64,000 nt of DNA from Dyella terrae (lineage in GTDB: Bacteria > Pseudomonadota > Gammaproteobacteria > Xanthomonadales > Rhodanobacteraceae). A model generated the notes under the pieces. That model was given only the letters and a program-made list of their open reading frames with translations, ran no database searches and was not told where the DNA came from. Made by a program: the position numbers and the translations under genes. The stretch lies in the NCBI RefSeq assembly GCF_022394535.1, contig NZ_CP089414.1, positions 1,612,001-1,676,000 of the forward strand, given 5' to 3'. Shown here piece by piece: positions 34,479-43,253 of this stretch (the first letter of the stretch is position 1; each line of letters begins with the position of its first letter).

Positions 34479-36809
34479 CTATTTGGAGATCAACAGCAGC
34501 AGCGATTGACCGCATTGCCCATAGGTGGTGCCAGCGCCACCGATCAAGGTCTCGTTGCCCGGAGCAACAAACGTATTGGCGCCATCGTTCCAATCGCAGG
34601 TATCGGTGACGCGATACCACTGCGTACCCGACGGCGGCGCAGGCAAGGTGAACGTCACGCTGCTCGACCAACCGTTGTATGCGACGTAGATGGAATTGCT
34701 GTCGCCCAACGACGGCCCATTGATGGTGTAGGCAAGGGCGTAGTTGCTGGTGTTGTTCCAGTAGTTGCTGTCCGCCACCGCTCCACTGGGCTGATACCAC
34801 ACCAACTGGCTGCCGCTATACCAACTTGACGGGCGAAGCGCGGGATGCGCCTTGCGGAACGCGATCAAGCGCTGCGCATAGGTATAAAAGTTCGACTGGT
34901 CGGTGGTCCAGCTGTAGCTGAGCCAGTTCGCGCTGGAATCGAGGTTATACGCGTTGTTGTTGCACTGGAGCGTGCGCAGGTACTCGTCACCGCCCTGCAT
35001 CAGCGGCGTGCCCGCCGACAACATCTCGAAGGCCATGCCTGTTCGCGCCGCACGACGCTGGTCGACAGCGGCACCGGTACCCGCCGACATACCCTGATCC
35101 CAACTGTAGTTGGTGCTCGTGCCACCGTCCGACGGTCCGTAGGGCCATGCCTGGCTGTTGCTGGCGCCGTTGCAGGAGTACACGTCCTTCAAGGTCAGGC
35201 CGTCATGCACGTCGATAAAGTTGATCGAGTTCCACGGTGACCGCCCGCTGGACTGGAACAGGTTGGACGACCCGGAGAAGTCATTCGCATCCTGCGTCAC
35301 GTAGATGGTCATGCTGCCCAACTCGTTCTGCGCTTGCCGCAGGCTGTCGCGGAACAAGCCGTTCCATTCGGACCAACCCTGTGGAAATCCGCCCAACTGA
35401 TACGAGTTGCCACCGATGGCCCAGGGTTCCGCGAACAGGTCCAGGCCACTACCGCCCGCAGCAGGCCGAACGGTGAACTCGCGCAGGATGCGGTTGATCG
35501 CCACATTGGAATCCGCCGCGTCGAAGTTGTAACCACCGTTCGGGCAATTCGGTGCGGAAGCGGTGTACGCGCCATTGAGGCAACTGTTGCCGAGCACGGA
35601 GGCAAGGTCGAAGCGGAAGCCATCCACGCCCATCGTGTTCGCCCAATAGGCCAGCGAGTCGACGATAAGGTTCTGCGCCACGGTGTTGTACGTATTGAAG
35701 TTCGCGCCGATGCCAGTGTTGTCGTAGAAGTACTGATTGCCGGAGGTCAGCTCGTAGTACGTGGCATTGTCCAGGCCACGCCACGAGTAGATGGTGGCCG
35801 TGGTCGGATCGCTGCTGGTCCAGGTACCGCCTTCGGCGGTGTGGTTGTAGACCACGTCCATGTAGACCTTGATGCCCGCGTTGTGAAACGCCTGCACCAT
35901 TGCCTGGAATTCCGCGGTGGGACCGCCAGCCGCCTTGTTGTAGGCATAGCGGCGATCCGGCGAGAAGTAGTTCTCCGTCATGTAGCCCCAGTAGTTCTGG
36001 TTGGCGTCTGAATTGGGAACCACATCGTTCGCGTCGTTCTGCGTCTCCTGCACCGGCAAAAATTCCACCGCCGTCACGCCGAGGCTGGCGAGGTAACTCG
36101 CCTTCAACCCCGCGCCGTAATAGGTGCCGCGATACTGCGCAGGAATGGAGGTGTCCTGCTCAGTGAAACCGCGCACGTGTACTTCGTAGATCACATCATC
36201 CTTCTGCGCGCGCGTGGGCTTGGTGCCGGTACTTTGCGTGCTGGGCACCAGCACCACGCCCTTGGGCGCGTAGATGCCGCTGTCGGTGGTGCGATAGCTC
36301 GCGCCAGAGGCGAACACGTTGCCGTTCTGGTTGGACGGGTTCAGCGGATCCTGGCTCACTTCCTGCGCGTAGGGGTCCAACAACAATTTGTTGGGGTTGA
36401 AGCGGTTGCCATTGGTATCGACGTCGGAAACGAAGCCCACCTGCGAGCCTTTGCCCCAACTGCTGGCATAGGGCCAGTTAGGTCCCCAGGCGCGATACCC
36501 GTAGTACACCGCGCCCGAGATGCCTGCCCCCTGGATCGACGACACCGGCACCGTTACCGCCCACACACCACTGCCCGCCGGGCTCAGCGTGTACGTGGCC
36601 GACTCCTGCACACCGTAGCCTGCCGAATAGAGGTACAGCACGATGCGCGTAGCCTGCGAGGAGTAGACGCGAAAGGTGATGTTGGCCTGTTGCGCGTCGT
36701 AGCTCGCGCCCAGGCTCATGCTGTTGATGGCCGCATGCACCGGCATGACGGGCACACCGGCGAGCACCGCACAGCCAAGCAGCGCGGCGAGAATCTTTGG
36801 GCACTTCAT
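34479..36809 (-). CDS. iam: secreted isoamylase (glycogen/amylopectin debranching enzyme)
   Basis: 776 residues with GGAGGCTGACCC before ATG. Signal peptide MKCPKILAALLGCAVLAGVP to VHA, so the mature enzyme starts AINSMSLGASYDAQQ and is 750 residues. It hydrolyses alpha-1,6 branches of glycogen and amylopectin outside the cytoplasm. N-terminal carbohydrate-binding domain, then a GH13 barrel: VYMDVVYNHTAEGG, the nucleophile in GVDGFRFDLAS (precursor Asp401), the acid/base in LFAEPWA (Glu461) and the third acid in FIDVHDG (Asp536). Subtracting 26 gives 375, 435 and 510, exactly the published catalytic residues of the 'Pseudomonas amyloderamosa' enzyme, whose length (776) is also the same. Single gene; expression in response to maltose is possible but unseen here. 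Confidence 0.97.
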   Translation of the reverse strand: MKCPKILAALLGCAVLAGVPVMPVHAAINSMSLGASYDAQQANITFRVYSSQATRIVLYLYSAGYGVQESATYTLSPAGSGVWAVTVPVSSIQGAGISGAVYYGYRAWGPNWPYASSWGKGSQVGFVSDVDTNGNRFNPNKLLLDPYAQEVSQDPLNPSNQNGNVFASGASYRTTDSGIYAPKGVVLVPSTQSTGTKPTRAQKDDVIYEVHVRGFTEQDTSIPAQYRGTYYGAGLKASYLASLGVTAVEFLPVQETQNDANDVVPNSDANQNYWGYMTENYFSPDRRYAYNKAAGGPTAEFQAMVQAFHNAGIKVYMDVVYNHTAEGGTWTSSDPTTATIYSWRGLDNATYYELTSGNQYFYDNTGIGANFNTYNTVAQNLIVDSLAYWANTMGVDGFRFDLASVLGNSCLNGAYTASAPNCPNGGYNFDAADSNVAINRILREFTVRPAAGGSGLDLFAEPWAIGGNSYQLGGFPQGWSEWNGLFRDSLRQAQNELGSMTIYVTQDANDFSGSSNLFQSSGRSPWNSINFIDVHDGLTLKDVYSCNGASNSQAWPYGPSDGGTSTNYSWDQGMSAGTGAAVDQRRAARTGMAFEMLSAGTPLMQGGDEYLRTLQCNNNAYNLDSSANWLSYSWTTDQSNFYTYAQRLIAFRKAHPALRPSSWYSGSQLVWYQPSGAVADSNYWNNTSNYALAYTINGPSLGDSNSIYVAYNGWSSSVTFTLPAPPSGTQWYRVTDTCDWNDGANTFVAPGNETLIGGAGTTYGQCGQSLLLLISK

Positions 36810-37075
36810 GGGTCAGCCTCCATCCTGTTTCGTTGACGATCAGGTCGAACAGCGTCGGCGCCACGGTGCACATCCTTGCCGCGGCGTGCGGGCAAGCGAA
36901 AACCACTGTCGAAAGGAGGAACGGGATGCACAGATCAGACATCCCACGGCATACCGCGCGTACTCCCCACGCGCGGCAGCCACCTGGTCGGCAGTGCGAT
37001 GCATCGTAGAAAGCATCGCAATGCAGCAACCAGCCATTGCATACGTATTCATTGCGGACGGCGTCCGCAAACGCG

Positions 37076-37915
37076 TTACGCGTTGGCCGAGCGCTCCCAG
37101 CGCGCGAGCTGTTCGCGCAGCGCTTCGTTGTCGGCCTTCAGGTCCGCGACTTCCGCGGTCAGTTCCGCCACACGTCGGCGCAGCGTCGGCAAATCCTCCT
37201 CGCCGGCCTCCGGTTCCTTCTTCGGCTTACGCTTGGCGTCGCGTACGCGCTTGGCCGCCTGCTTGAGCTCGTCGTCGCCGGCGATGGCGGCTGCGCGCTG
37301 CTCTTCCTCCGGCAGGGTCGCCACCGCTGCCGCCGCGTTGATCGACAGCGCGCCGGACTTGACGGCCGCGACCACTTCAGGCGCTGCCTGCTTCTGGATC
37401 TTTTCGATCATCACCACCTGGCTGTTGCTCAGGCGTGCTTCGCGCGCCAGCTCCTGCCGGCTCGGCAAGGGCTCAGCCTTGCCTTTCGCAACGGACGGTG
37501 CGTCGGCGGGCTCCTGCACGGCAACGTCAGGCGCTGCGTCGGTTGCGGGCGCAGGTGCTGCATCGTCCTGCGCAGGCTTGGCCCGCGTGCGGCGCTCCGC
37601 CAGGATCTCACGCTTGCGCAGCGCCAATACGCCGCGCTGGAAATCGGACACGCTACGCCGCCCCAGGTGCTGCTCGATCATCCACAGGTGCACGTCCTCC
37701 ATGGACTGGAAGCGCGTGTTCTGTACCGTGTTGAACGGCAAGTCGTGCGTCTTGCAGATGCCATAGCGGTTATGACCGTCCACCAGCACATTGCCCCACA
37801 ACACCAGCGAATCGCGGCAGCCTTCGGCGAGCAGGCTGCGCTCCAGCGCCTCGTGCTCGTCGGGGGTGAGCGGGTCGATGTAGGCCTTGAGTTCTTCGTT
37901 GACGACGATGTCCAT
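37076..37915 (-). CDS. ParB/Srx-like nuclease-domain protein
   Basis: 279 residues from ATG 37915. N-terminal domain: IDPLTPDEHEALERSLLAEG, DSLVLWGNVLVDGHNRYGIC (the GxxxxDGHNRY motif of ParB-N/sulfiredoxin-fold domains) and WMIEQHLGRRSVSDFQRGVL. An Ala/Pro/Asp-rich linker follows, then a KorB/ParB-like helix-turn-helix region (LPSRQELAREARLSNSQVVM, INAAAAVATLPEEEQRAAAI) and a C-terminal coiled coil (LRRRVAELTAEVADLKADNE). No parA is nearby, so this is probably an orphan DNA-binding regulator, not the chromosome partition protein. Confidence 0.8.
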   Translation of the reverse strand: MDIVVNEELKAYIDPLTPDEHEALERSLLAEGCRDSLVLWGNVLVDGHNRYGICKTHDLPFNTVQNTRFQSMEDVHLWMIEQHLGRRSVSDFQRGVLALRKREILAERRTRAKPAQDDAAPAPATDAAPDVAVQEPADAPSVAKGKAEPLPSRQELAREARLSNSQVVMIEKIQKQAAPEVVAAVKSGALSINAAAAVATLPEEEQRAAAIAGDDELKQAAKRVRDAKRKPKKEPEAGEEDLPTLRRRVAELTAEVADLKADNEALREQLARWERSANA

Positions 37916-38079
37916 AGAGTCAGGCAAATACGGCAAAGGGGCGGCATTGTAGAGAACCTGCGCCTTTGTTTCGCGGCTTGTGCTGGCGGCCCGAACGTGC
38001 ACAGCGCCCCTACCGTCCGGCAGGGGCAGCCACCGGCGGGCTCTGCTACCTTGCAAGCTTTCCGACACGGGGAGATTCC

Positions 38080-39015
38080 ATGCTGCTGCGCCGTTGCCTT
38101 GCCCTTGCACTCGCCGTCGCACTGCCCGCCACGGTGGCCGCGGACGAAACAAAGCCCGCACATACGCCATCGCCCAAGGAGCTTCTCGCCAAGTCCCAGC
38201 CGCAGGAATGGCGCACGCCCGATCCCCAGAATCTGCTGGTGATGCAGCTCCCGCAGGGCCGCGTGCTGATCGAACTGGCGCCTGACTACGCGCCGTTGCA
38301 CGCCGCCAACATCCGCACCATGGCGCACGAGCACTATTACGACGGACTCGTCATCGAGCGCGTGCAGGACAATTTCGTCACCCAGTGGGGGGATGCCGCC
38401 AACGAGGACGATAGCCACACCAGCAAGCTCAAGCCGCTGGGTTCCGCCAAGGACAGGTTGCCACCCGAATACACGCGCCCGTACGACGCGAAGCTGCCCT
38501 TCACTGCCTTGAAGGACGGCGACTTCTACGCGCCGGAAGTGGGCTTCTCCGAAGGCTTCCCGGTGGGGCGCGACAAGGCCCATCAGCAGCAATGGCTGAC
38601 GCATTGCTACGGCATGGTCGGCGTCGGTCGGGACATTGACCCGGAAACCGGCAGTGGCAGCGAGCTCTATGCCGTGATCGGCCAGGCCCCGCGCGCGCTG
38701 GATCGCAACATCGCCGTGGTCGGCCGCGTGCTGCAGGGCATGGAGTATCTATCGGGCCTGCCACGCGGCACCGGTCCGCTGGGCTTTTACGAGAAACCCG
38801 AGCAGCGCATCACCATCCGCTCGGTCCGCCTTGCCGCGGATCTGCCCGCCAGCGAGCGCCCGAATGTCGAGGTGCTACGCACCGACAGCGCAACCTTCAC
38901 CGCCCTGGTGGATGCCAAGCGCAATCGCCTCGACGATTTCTATCGCATCCCGGCCGGCAAAGTGGACGTGTGCAGCGTGAACATCCCTGCGCGCGACGCC
39001 AAGGCAGCGCATTGA
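38080..39015 (+). CDS. periplasmic cyclophilin-type peptidyl-prolyl isomerase
   Basis: 311 residues behind GGGGAGATTCC. Signal peptide MLLRRCLALALAVALPATVA (cleavage near AADET). Cyclophilin elements: MQLPQGRVLIELAPDYAPLH, NIRTMAHEHYYDGLVIERVQ, FVTQWGDAANEDD, YGMVGVGRDIDPETGSGSEL and LDRNIAVVGRVLQGMEYLSG. Long insertions (KDRLPPEYTRPYDAKLPFTA) and a C-terminal extension of about 60 residues make it longer than standard PpiA (190 residues). Presumed to assist folding of exported proteins. Its end overlaps the convergent DUF4349 gene by 76 bases. Confidence 0.9.
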   Translation: MLLRRCLALALAVALPATVAADETKPAHTPSPKELLAKSQPQEWRTPDPQNLLVMQLPQGRVLIELAPDYAPLHAANIRTMAHEHYYDGLVIERVQDNFVTQWGDAANEDDSHTSKLKPLGSAKDRLPPEYTRPYDAKLPFTALKDGDFYAPEVGFSEGFPVGRDKAHQQQWLTHCYGMVGVGRDIDPETGSGSELYAVIGQAPRALDRNIAVVGRVLQGMEYLSGLPRGTGPLGFYEKPEQRITIRSVRLAADLPASERPNVEVLRTDSATFTALVDAKRNRLDDFYRIPAGKVDVCSVNIPARDAKAAH

Positions 39016-39848
39016 TGCCAGGACGTCGCCGCTGCAACGGCGGCGACGTCCTTATGGGAACACTTGCTTGAGACCGCGCCGCGCTCGCGCGACTTGCGCG
39101 TCACTTTGCGCCATACCCAGCGCCACGCGAGCGCCAGCACGAAGACCAGCGGAAGGAAGGGAATGGCATAGGCCAGCATCGACAAGGCTGCACGTATGCC
39201 TTCCACCAACTGGTCAGTCCAGTCGCCCAATGACAAGCCGAAACGCTGGCTGCGCGTCTTATCGGTGAAATCCATCTGCAGCAGATTGGTGTCGATGCGT
39301 CGCTGCTGCTGGGCCGCGGTGTTCTGAAGCTCCTCGCGCTGCACCTGAATCTGTGCGCGTTCGTGGCTGAGCGCGATGAGGTCGCTGGTCGATATGTCCT
39401 TGCGCTGAGCCAGTTGCTCGACTTGCACGGAATAGGTTTCCAGCAGCTTCCGCTTCTGCTCGGTGTCGTTGACTGCATCGGCGAGATCCTCTGCCCGCGT
39501 CTGCCGCCACGCCAACTTGCCGTTCTGGCTGGCCATGCTGCTGAGTGGTTCTACGCCTGACGGCACCACGCGCACGGCCAGCGTTCCGTCGTGCTCGCTC
39601 TGCTCGAAGCGCAACACGTCACAAGTACCGAAACGTGCTGAATCGCAGGCTTGCCGCACGGCCGCCATGCGCGGCGCCATCTGCCCCTCCGGCAGTTCAA
39701 TGCGCAGATGATGTTCATAAGCCAGCTTCGCGCCGGCCTTTGCCTTCTCTCCGCCAATCCCCTGAGGCCCCGCTTCCTGCTTGTTCGAACATCCGGCAAC
39801 CAGCAACACCAAGGCGGCGGCCAGCATCCCATGCTTCATCACGCGCAT
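38940..39848 (-). CDS. DUF4349-type lipoprotein
   Basis: About 302 residues. Lipobox LLVAGCSN, a putative ligand-binding region (AYEHHLRIELPEGQMAPRMA, CDVLRFEQSEHDGTLAVRVV), a long coiled coil (DTEQKRKLLETYSVQVEQLA to QREELQNTAAQQQRRI), and a C-terminal membrane helix (AIPFLPLVFVLALAWRWVWR) followed by a basic tail. This is the DUF4349 layout. ATG 39848 or a GTG two codons later fits the AAGGA upstream. The last 25 codons overlap the convergent PPIase gene, so the true tail may be shorter or the overlap may be real. Confidence 0.8.
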   Translation of the reverse strand: MRVMKHGMLAAALVLLVAGCSNKQEAGPQGIGGEKAKAGAKLAYEHHLRIELPEGQMAPRMAAVRQACDSARFGTCDVLRFEQSEHDGTLAVRVVPSGVEPLSSMASQNGKLAWRQTRAEDLADAVNDTEQKRKLLETYSVQVEQLAQRKDISTSDLIALSHERAQIQVQREELQNTAAQQQRRIDTNLLQMDFTDKTRSQRFGLSLGDWTDQLVEGIRAALSMLAYAIPFLPLVFVLALAWRWVWRKVTRKSRERGAVSSKCSHKDVAAVAAATSWHQCAALASRAGMFTLHTSTLPAGMR

Positions 39849-40017
39849 ATTCCTTCCCTGTTTTCTCCAGTCCTGCGCAAAGTAACGCAATTCCTGCCGA
39901 TATCCGCGCGATGTGCGTGGATATCGTGAACAAGCGCTACGCCCCTACACCCCAAGACCACGCCTTCTTCACCTCTTCGGCCGGCAGGATGCCCACGACG
40001 CCATGAGGGAGCGAAGC

Positions 40018-42177
40018 ATGCGGCGGGTGTGGAAAATCGTGTCACGGATTATCGGCGTCTGCCTGGCGCTGATCGTGGTACTGCTGATCGTCATCGCCAC
40101 GTTCGACTGGAATCGGCTCAAACCCACCATCAATGCCCGCGCCAGCGAAACCCTGGGGCGGCCGTTCGCCATCAATGGTGACCTCAGCGTGCATTGGCAG
40201 CGTGAGCGACGCGCGAGTGGCATGGAAAGCTGGGTGCCGTGGCCGGAGTTCGTTGCGCAGGACATCCGCATTGGTAATCCCGACTGGGCCAGCCAGCCGC
40301 TGTTTGCACGATTGGACGCGCTCCACTTTCGCATTTCGCCATTGCCGCTGATCGCGCATCGGGTGGAAATCCCGGTGCTGTATCTCTCGCAACCCACGAT
40401 TGACCTGGAGCGCAACAAGCAAGGTCAGGCCAACTGGGAGTTCACCCTGGCCGACAGTGGTTCGCCCTCCGCTTGGCAATTCGACCTGCACGCTATCGGC
40501 TTCGATCGCGGCCACGTCACGCTCAGCGATGCCGTCAGCAAGAGCGAGCTCCAGGTCACGATCGAGATGCTGCAGCATGCCATTGCCTATGGCGACATCG
40601 TGGCTCAGCAATCCACCGATGCGCGCGAACAGGCCCGTCGTACCGTGGGTGCGGCCGCGAAAACAGAGCTCGCCAAGGATGCGGACAAGGATGGCAACGA
40701 GCCCGGCCATACCAACGCCACCTATCAGTTCGTCTGGCAAGCGGTGGGCAAATACCAGGGTGCGACGGTCGACGGCAACGGCAAGACCGGTGGCGTGCTG
40801 GCCCTGCAGCAGTCGGACCAACCGTTCCCACTGCAGGCTGATGTGCATGTCGGCGACACGCACATCGCCATGGTGGGCACGCTCACAGATCCCTTGCACT
40901 TGGCTGCGCTCGATATCCGCCTGTGGTTCTCCGGCACCAGCATGGCCAAGCTCTATCCACTCATCGGCGTGACCCTGCCTGATACGCCGCCCTATGCGAC
41001 GGAAGGCCATTTGAAGGCGAACCTGAAGCGCGGCGCCAGCCACTTCTCGTACGACCATTTTCGCGGGCGCGTGGGTGGCAGCGACCTGTCCGGAGATCTT
41101 GCCTTTGATACCGGTGGTGCGCGCCCCAAGCTGTCGGGCAGCGTGACATCGCAATTGCTGCGTTTCGCCGATCTCGCACCACTGATCGGCGCGGACTCCA
41201 ACGCACAGAAGCAGCAGCGTGGCGATGCCACGTCCCAGCCAGCCGACAAAGTACTGCCGGTCGAGCCGTTCCGCACCGATCGCTGGCAGGCGATGGATGC
41301 GGATGTCACCTTCCGAGCCGCCCGCATCGTGCGTGATGCCGCGCTACCCATCAACGCGCTGTCGACGCACGTGATCATGGACAACGGCGTACTCACGCTG
41401 GACCCGCTCGACTTCGACCTCGCCGGCGGCAAGGTGGCCAGCAATCTGCATCTGGATGGCAGCGCCACGCCGATGAAGGGCACCATTCGCCTCAAAGCGC
41501 GCCACCTCAAGCTGAAGGAGCTGTTTCCCACCTTCGAACCGATGCGCACCAGCTTCGGCGAAATCAACGGCGACGCGGCGCTCGATGCGCGCGGCAACTC
41601 CGTGAGCGAATTGATGGGCACCTCCACCGGCGAGCTGAAGCTGCTGATGAACGACGGCGCGATCAGCAAGACCTTGCTGGAAACCGCTGGCCTCAACGTG
41701 GCGAACGTGGTGATCGCCAAGCTGTTCGGCGACAAGACGGTGAAGATCAACTGCGCGGCATCGGACCTGGCGGCGACCAACGGGCTCTACGAAACCAAGC
41801 TGTTCGTATTTGATACCGAAGACGCCACTATCCGCGTAAACGGCAACGTCAATTTCGCCACCGAAAAGCTCGACCTGGATGTGCGACCCGAGTCGAAGGG
41901 CTTGCGCATCCTGTCGCTGCGCTCACCGCTTTACGTGAAGGGGACCCTCAAGAATCCCGACGTTGGCGTGCAACCCGGACCGCTGATCCTGCGTGGCGGC
42001 GGCGCGCTTGCGTTGGGCATATTCGCTGCGCCGGTTGCCGCCCTGCTGCCGCTGGTGGCCGCCAGCAAAGGTGCCCCGGACAACACGTGCACAACGGTGC
42101 TCGAGCAGATGCGCGGATCGTCCAAGGCACGGCCCGCACCGGTCCCGGTGAAAACCAAGGCGACCCCGGCCCACTGA
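40018..42177 (+). CDS. AsmA-family protein
   Basis: 719 residues from ATG 40018, preceded by GAGGGAGCGAAGC. One N-terminal membrane anchor (IVSRIIGVCLALIVVLLIVI) and then WNRLKPTINARASETLGRPF, the classic AsmA opening. Later landmarks are INGDLSVHWQRERR, IGNPDWASQPLFARLDALHF, HLKLKELFPTFEPMRTSFGE, INGDAALDARGNSVSELMGT and GTLKNPDVGVQPGPLILRGG. AsmA-like proteins form long beta-groove bridges thought to carry phospholipids between inner and outer membranes. Monocistronic. Confidence 0.92.
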   Translation: MRRVWKIVSRIIGVCLALIVVLLIVIATFDWNRLKPTINARASETLGRPFAINGDLSVHWQRERRASGMESWVPWPEFVAQDIRIGNPDWASQPLFARLDALHFRISPLPLIAHRVEIPVLYLSQPTIDLERNKQGQANWEFTLADSGSPSAWQFDLHAIGFDRGHVTLSDAVSKSELQVTIEMLQHAIAYGDIVAQQSTDAREQARRTVGAAAKTELAKDADKDGNEPGHTNATYQFVWQAVGKYQGATVDGNGKTGGVLALQQSDQPFPLQADVHVGDTHIAMVGTLTDPLHLAALDIRLWFSGTSMAKLYPLIGVTLPDTPPYATEGHLKANLKRGASHFSYDHFRGRVGGSDLSGDLAFDTGGARPKLSGSVTSQLLRFADLAPLIGADSNAQKQQRGDATSQPADKVLPVEPFRTDRWQAMDADVTFRAARIVRDAALPINALSTHVIMDNGVLTLDPLDFDLAGGKVASNLHLDGSATPMKGTIRLKARHLKLKELFPTFEPMRTSFGEINGDAALDARGNSVSELMGTSTGELKLLMNDGAISKTLLETAGLNVANVVIAKLFGDKTVKINCAASDLAATNGLYETKLFVFDTEDATIRVNGNVNFATEKLDLDVRPESKGLRILSLRSPLYVKGTLKNPDVGVQPGPLILRGGGALALGIFAAPVAALLPLVAASKGAPDNTCTTVLEQMRGSSKARPAPVPVKTKATPAH

Positions 42178-42232
42178 ACCCTGGCTGCAACGCTAGAATG
42201 TTGGGCTCATCTCCCTCCCCCGACATCCACGC

Positions 42233-43156
42233 ATGCAACCGGTAACCAAGGCCCGCTGGCAGATCCATTTCTGCGTCCTGTTCTGGGGCTTCACCGCCAT
42301 CCTGGGCAAGCTGATCACCCTGCCCGCGCTGCAGTTGGTGTGGTGGCGTACCTTGCTGGTGGCGGGCGCGCTGTTACTGAGCCCGAAGGTATGGCGCGGC
42401 CTGAAGGCGATGCCCGCGAAGCTGCGCTGGAGCTATGCGGGCATCGGCGTGCTGGTATCGCTGCACTGGCTGACCTTCTACGCCGCCATCAAGCTCGCCA
42501 ACGCCTCGGTCGGCGCTACCTGCATCGCCCTGGGCCCGGTGTTCCTGTCGCTGGTGGAGCCCTGGATCGCCGGTCGCAAGTTCGATCCGCGTGAGTTGCT
42601 GATCGGCGTTGCGGTGGTGCCCGGCGTGGCCATGGTGGTCGGCGGAGTGCCCATGGACATGCGCATGGGCATCGTCGTGGGCACGGCGTCGGCCCTGCTG
42701 GTGGCGCTGTTCGGCGCCTTCAACAAGCGGCTGGTGGAACACGGCGACCCGCTCACCGTGACCTGTATCGAGCTGGGCACCGGCACGCTGTTCCTTACCC
42801 TGCTGGCGCCATTGCTGCCCGGCCCCGCTTTCGTGCTTCCCAGTACCCACGACGCCATCTTGCTGCTGGTGTTGTCGTTCGGCTGCACCCTGCTGCCGTT
42901 TGCCCTGGCACTGGTCGCCCTGCGCCATATGAGCGCCTTCGGGACGCAGATGGTGACCAACCTGGAGCCGATCTACGCCATCGTGCTGGCCATCCTGCTG
43001 CTGGGCGAGCAGCGCCAGCTGGACGGCTGGTTCTATGGGGGCGTGGCGGTGATCCTGGCCGCCGTCTTTATTCACCCGTTGCTCACGCGCAAACAGACAC
43101 CGCCGTCACAACCGGAACTACTGGGCACCGCGGAAAGCCACAGTGTGGTTGAATAA
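42233..43156 (+). CDS. EamA/DMT-family transporter
   Basis: 307 residues and about ten membrane helices in two EamA halves: IHFCVLFWGFTAILGKLITL, FYAAIKLANASVGATCIALG, GVAVVPGVAMVVGGVPMDMR and, in the second half, LVVLSFG-like LLLVLSFGCTLLPFALALVA and QMVTNLEPIYAIVLAILLLG. RhaT/EamA transporters export amino acids or other metabolites. Substrate unknown. The long C-terminal tail (KQTPPSQPELLGTAESHSVV) is cytosolic. Confidence 0.9.
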   Translation: MQPVTKARWQIHFCVLFWGFTAILGKLITLPALQLVWWRTLLVAGALLLSPKVWRGLKAMPAKLRWSYAGIGVLVSLHWLTFYAAIKLANASVGATCIALGPVFLSLVEPWIAGRKFDPRELLIGVAVVPGVAMVVGGVPMDMRMGIVVGTASALLVALFGAFNKRLVEHGDPLTVTCIELGTGTLFLTLLAPLLPGPAFVLPSTHDAILLLVLSFGCTLLPFALALVALRHMSAFGTQMVTNLEPIYAIVLAILLLGEQRQLDGWFYGGVAVILAAVFIHPLLTRKQTPPSQPELLGTAESHSVVE

Positions 43157-43253
43157 AGCGCTGTCGCCGCGAAGTACGCCCCTTCCCACGACACCGGCTG
43201 ACTAGCGCGCGACGCGGTGCGTCGCTTCACGATGGTCCGGGGAGGTGCGTGAG

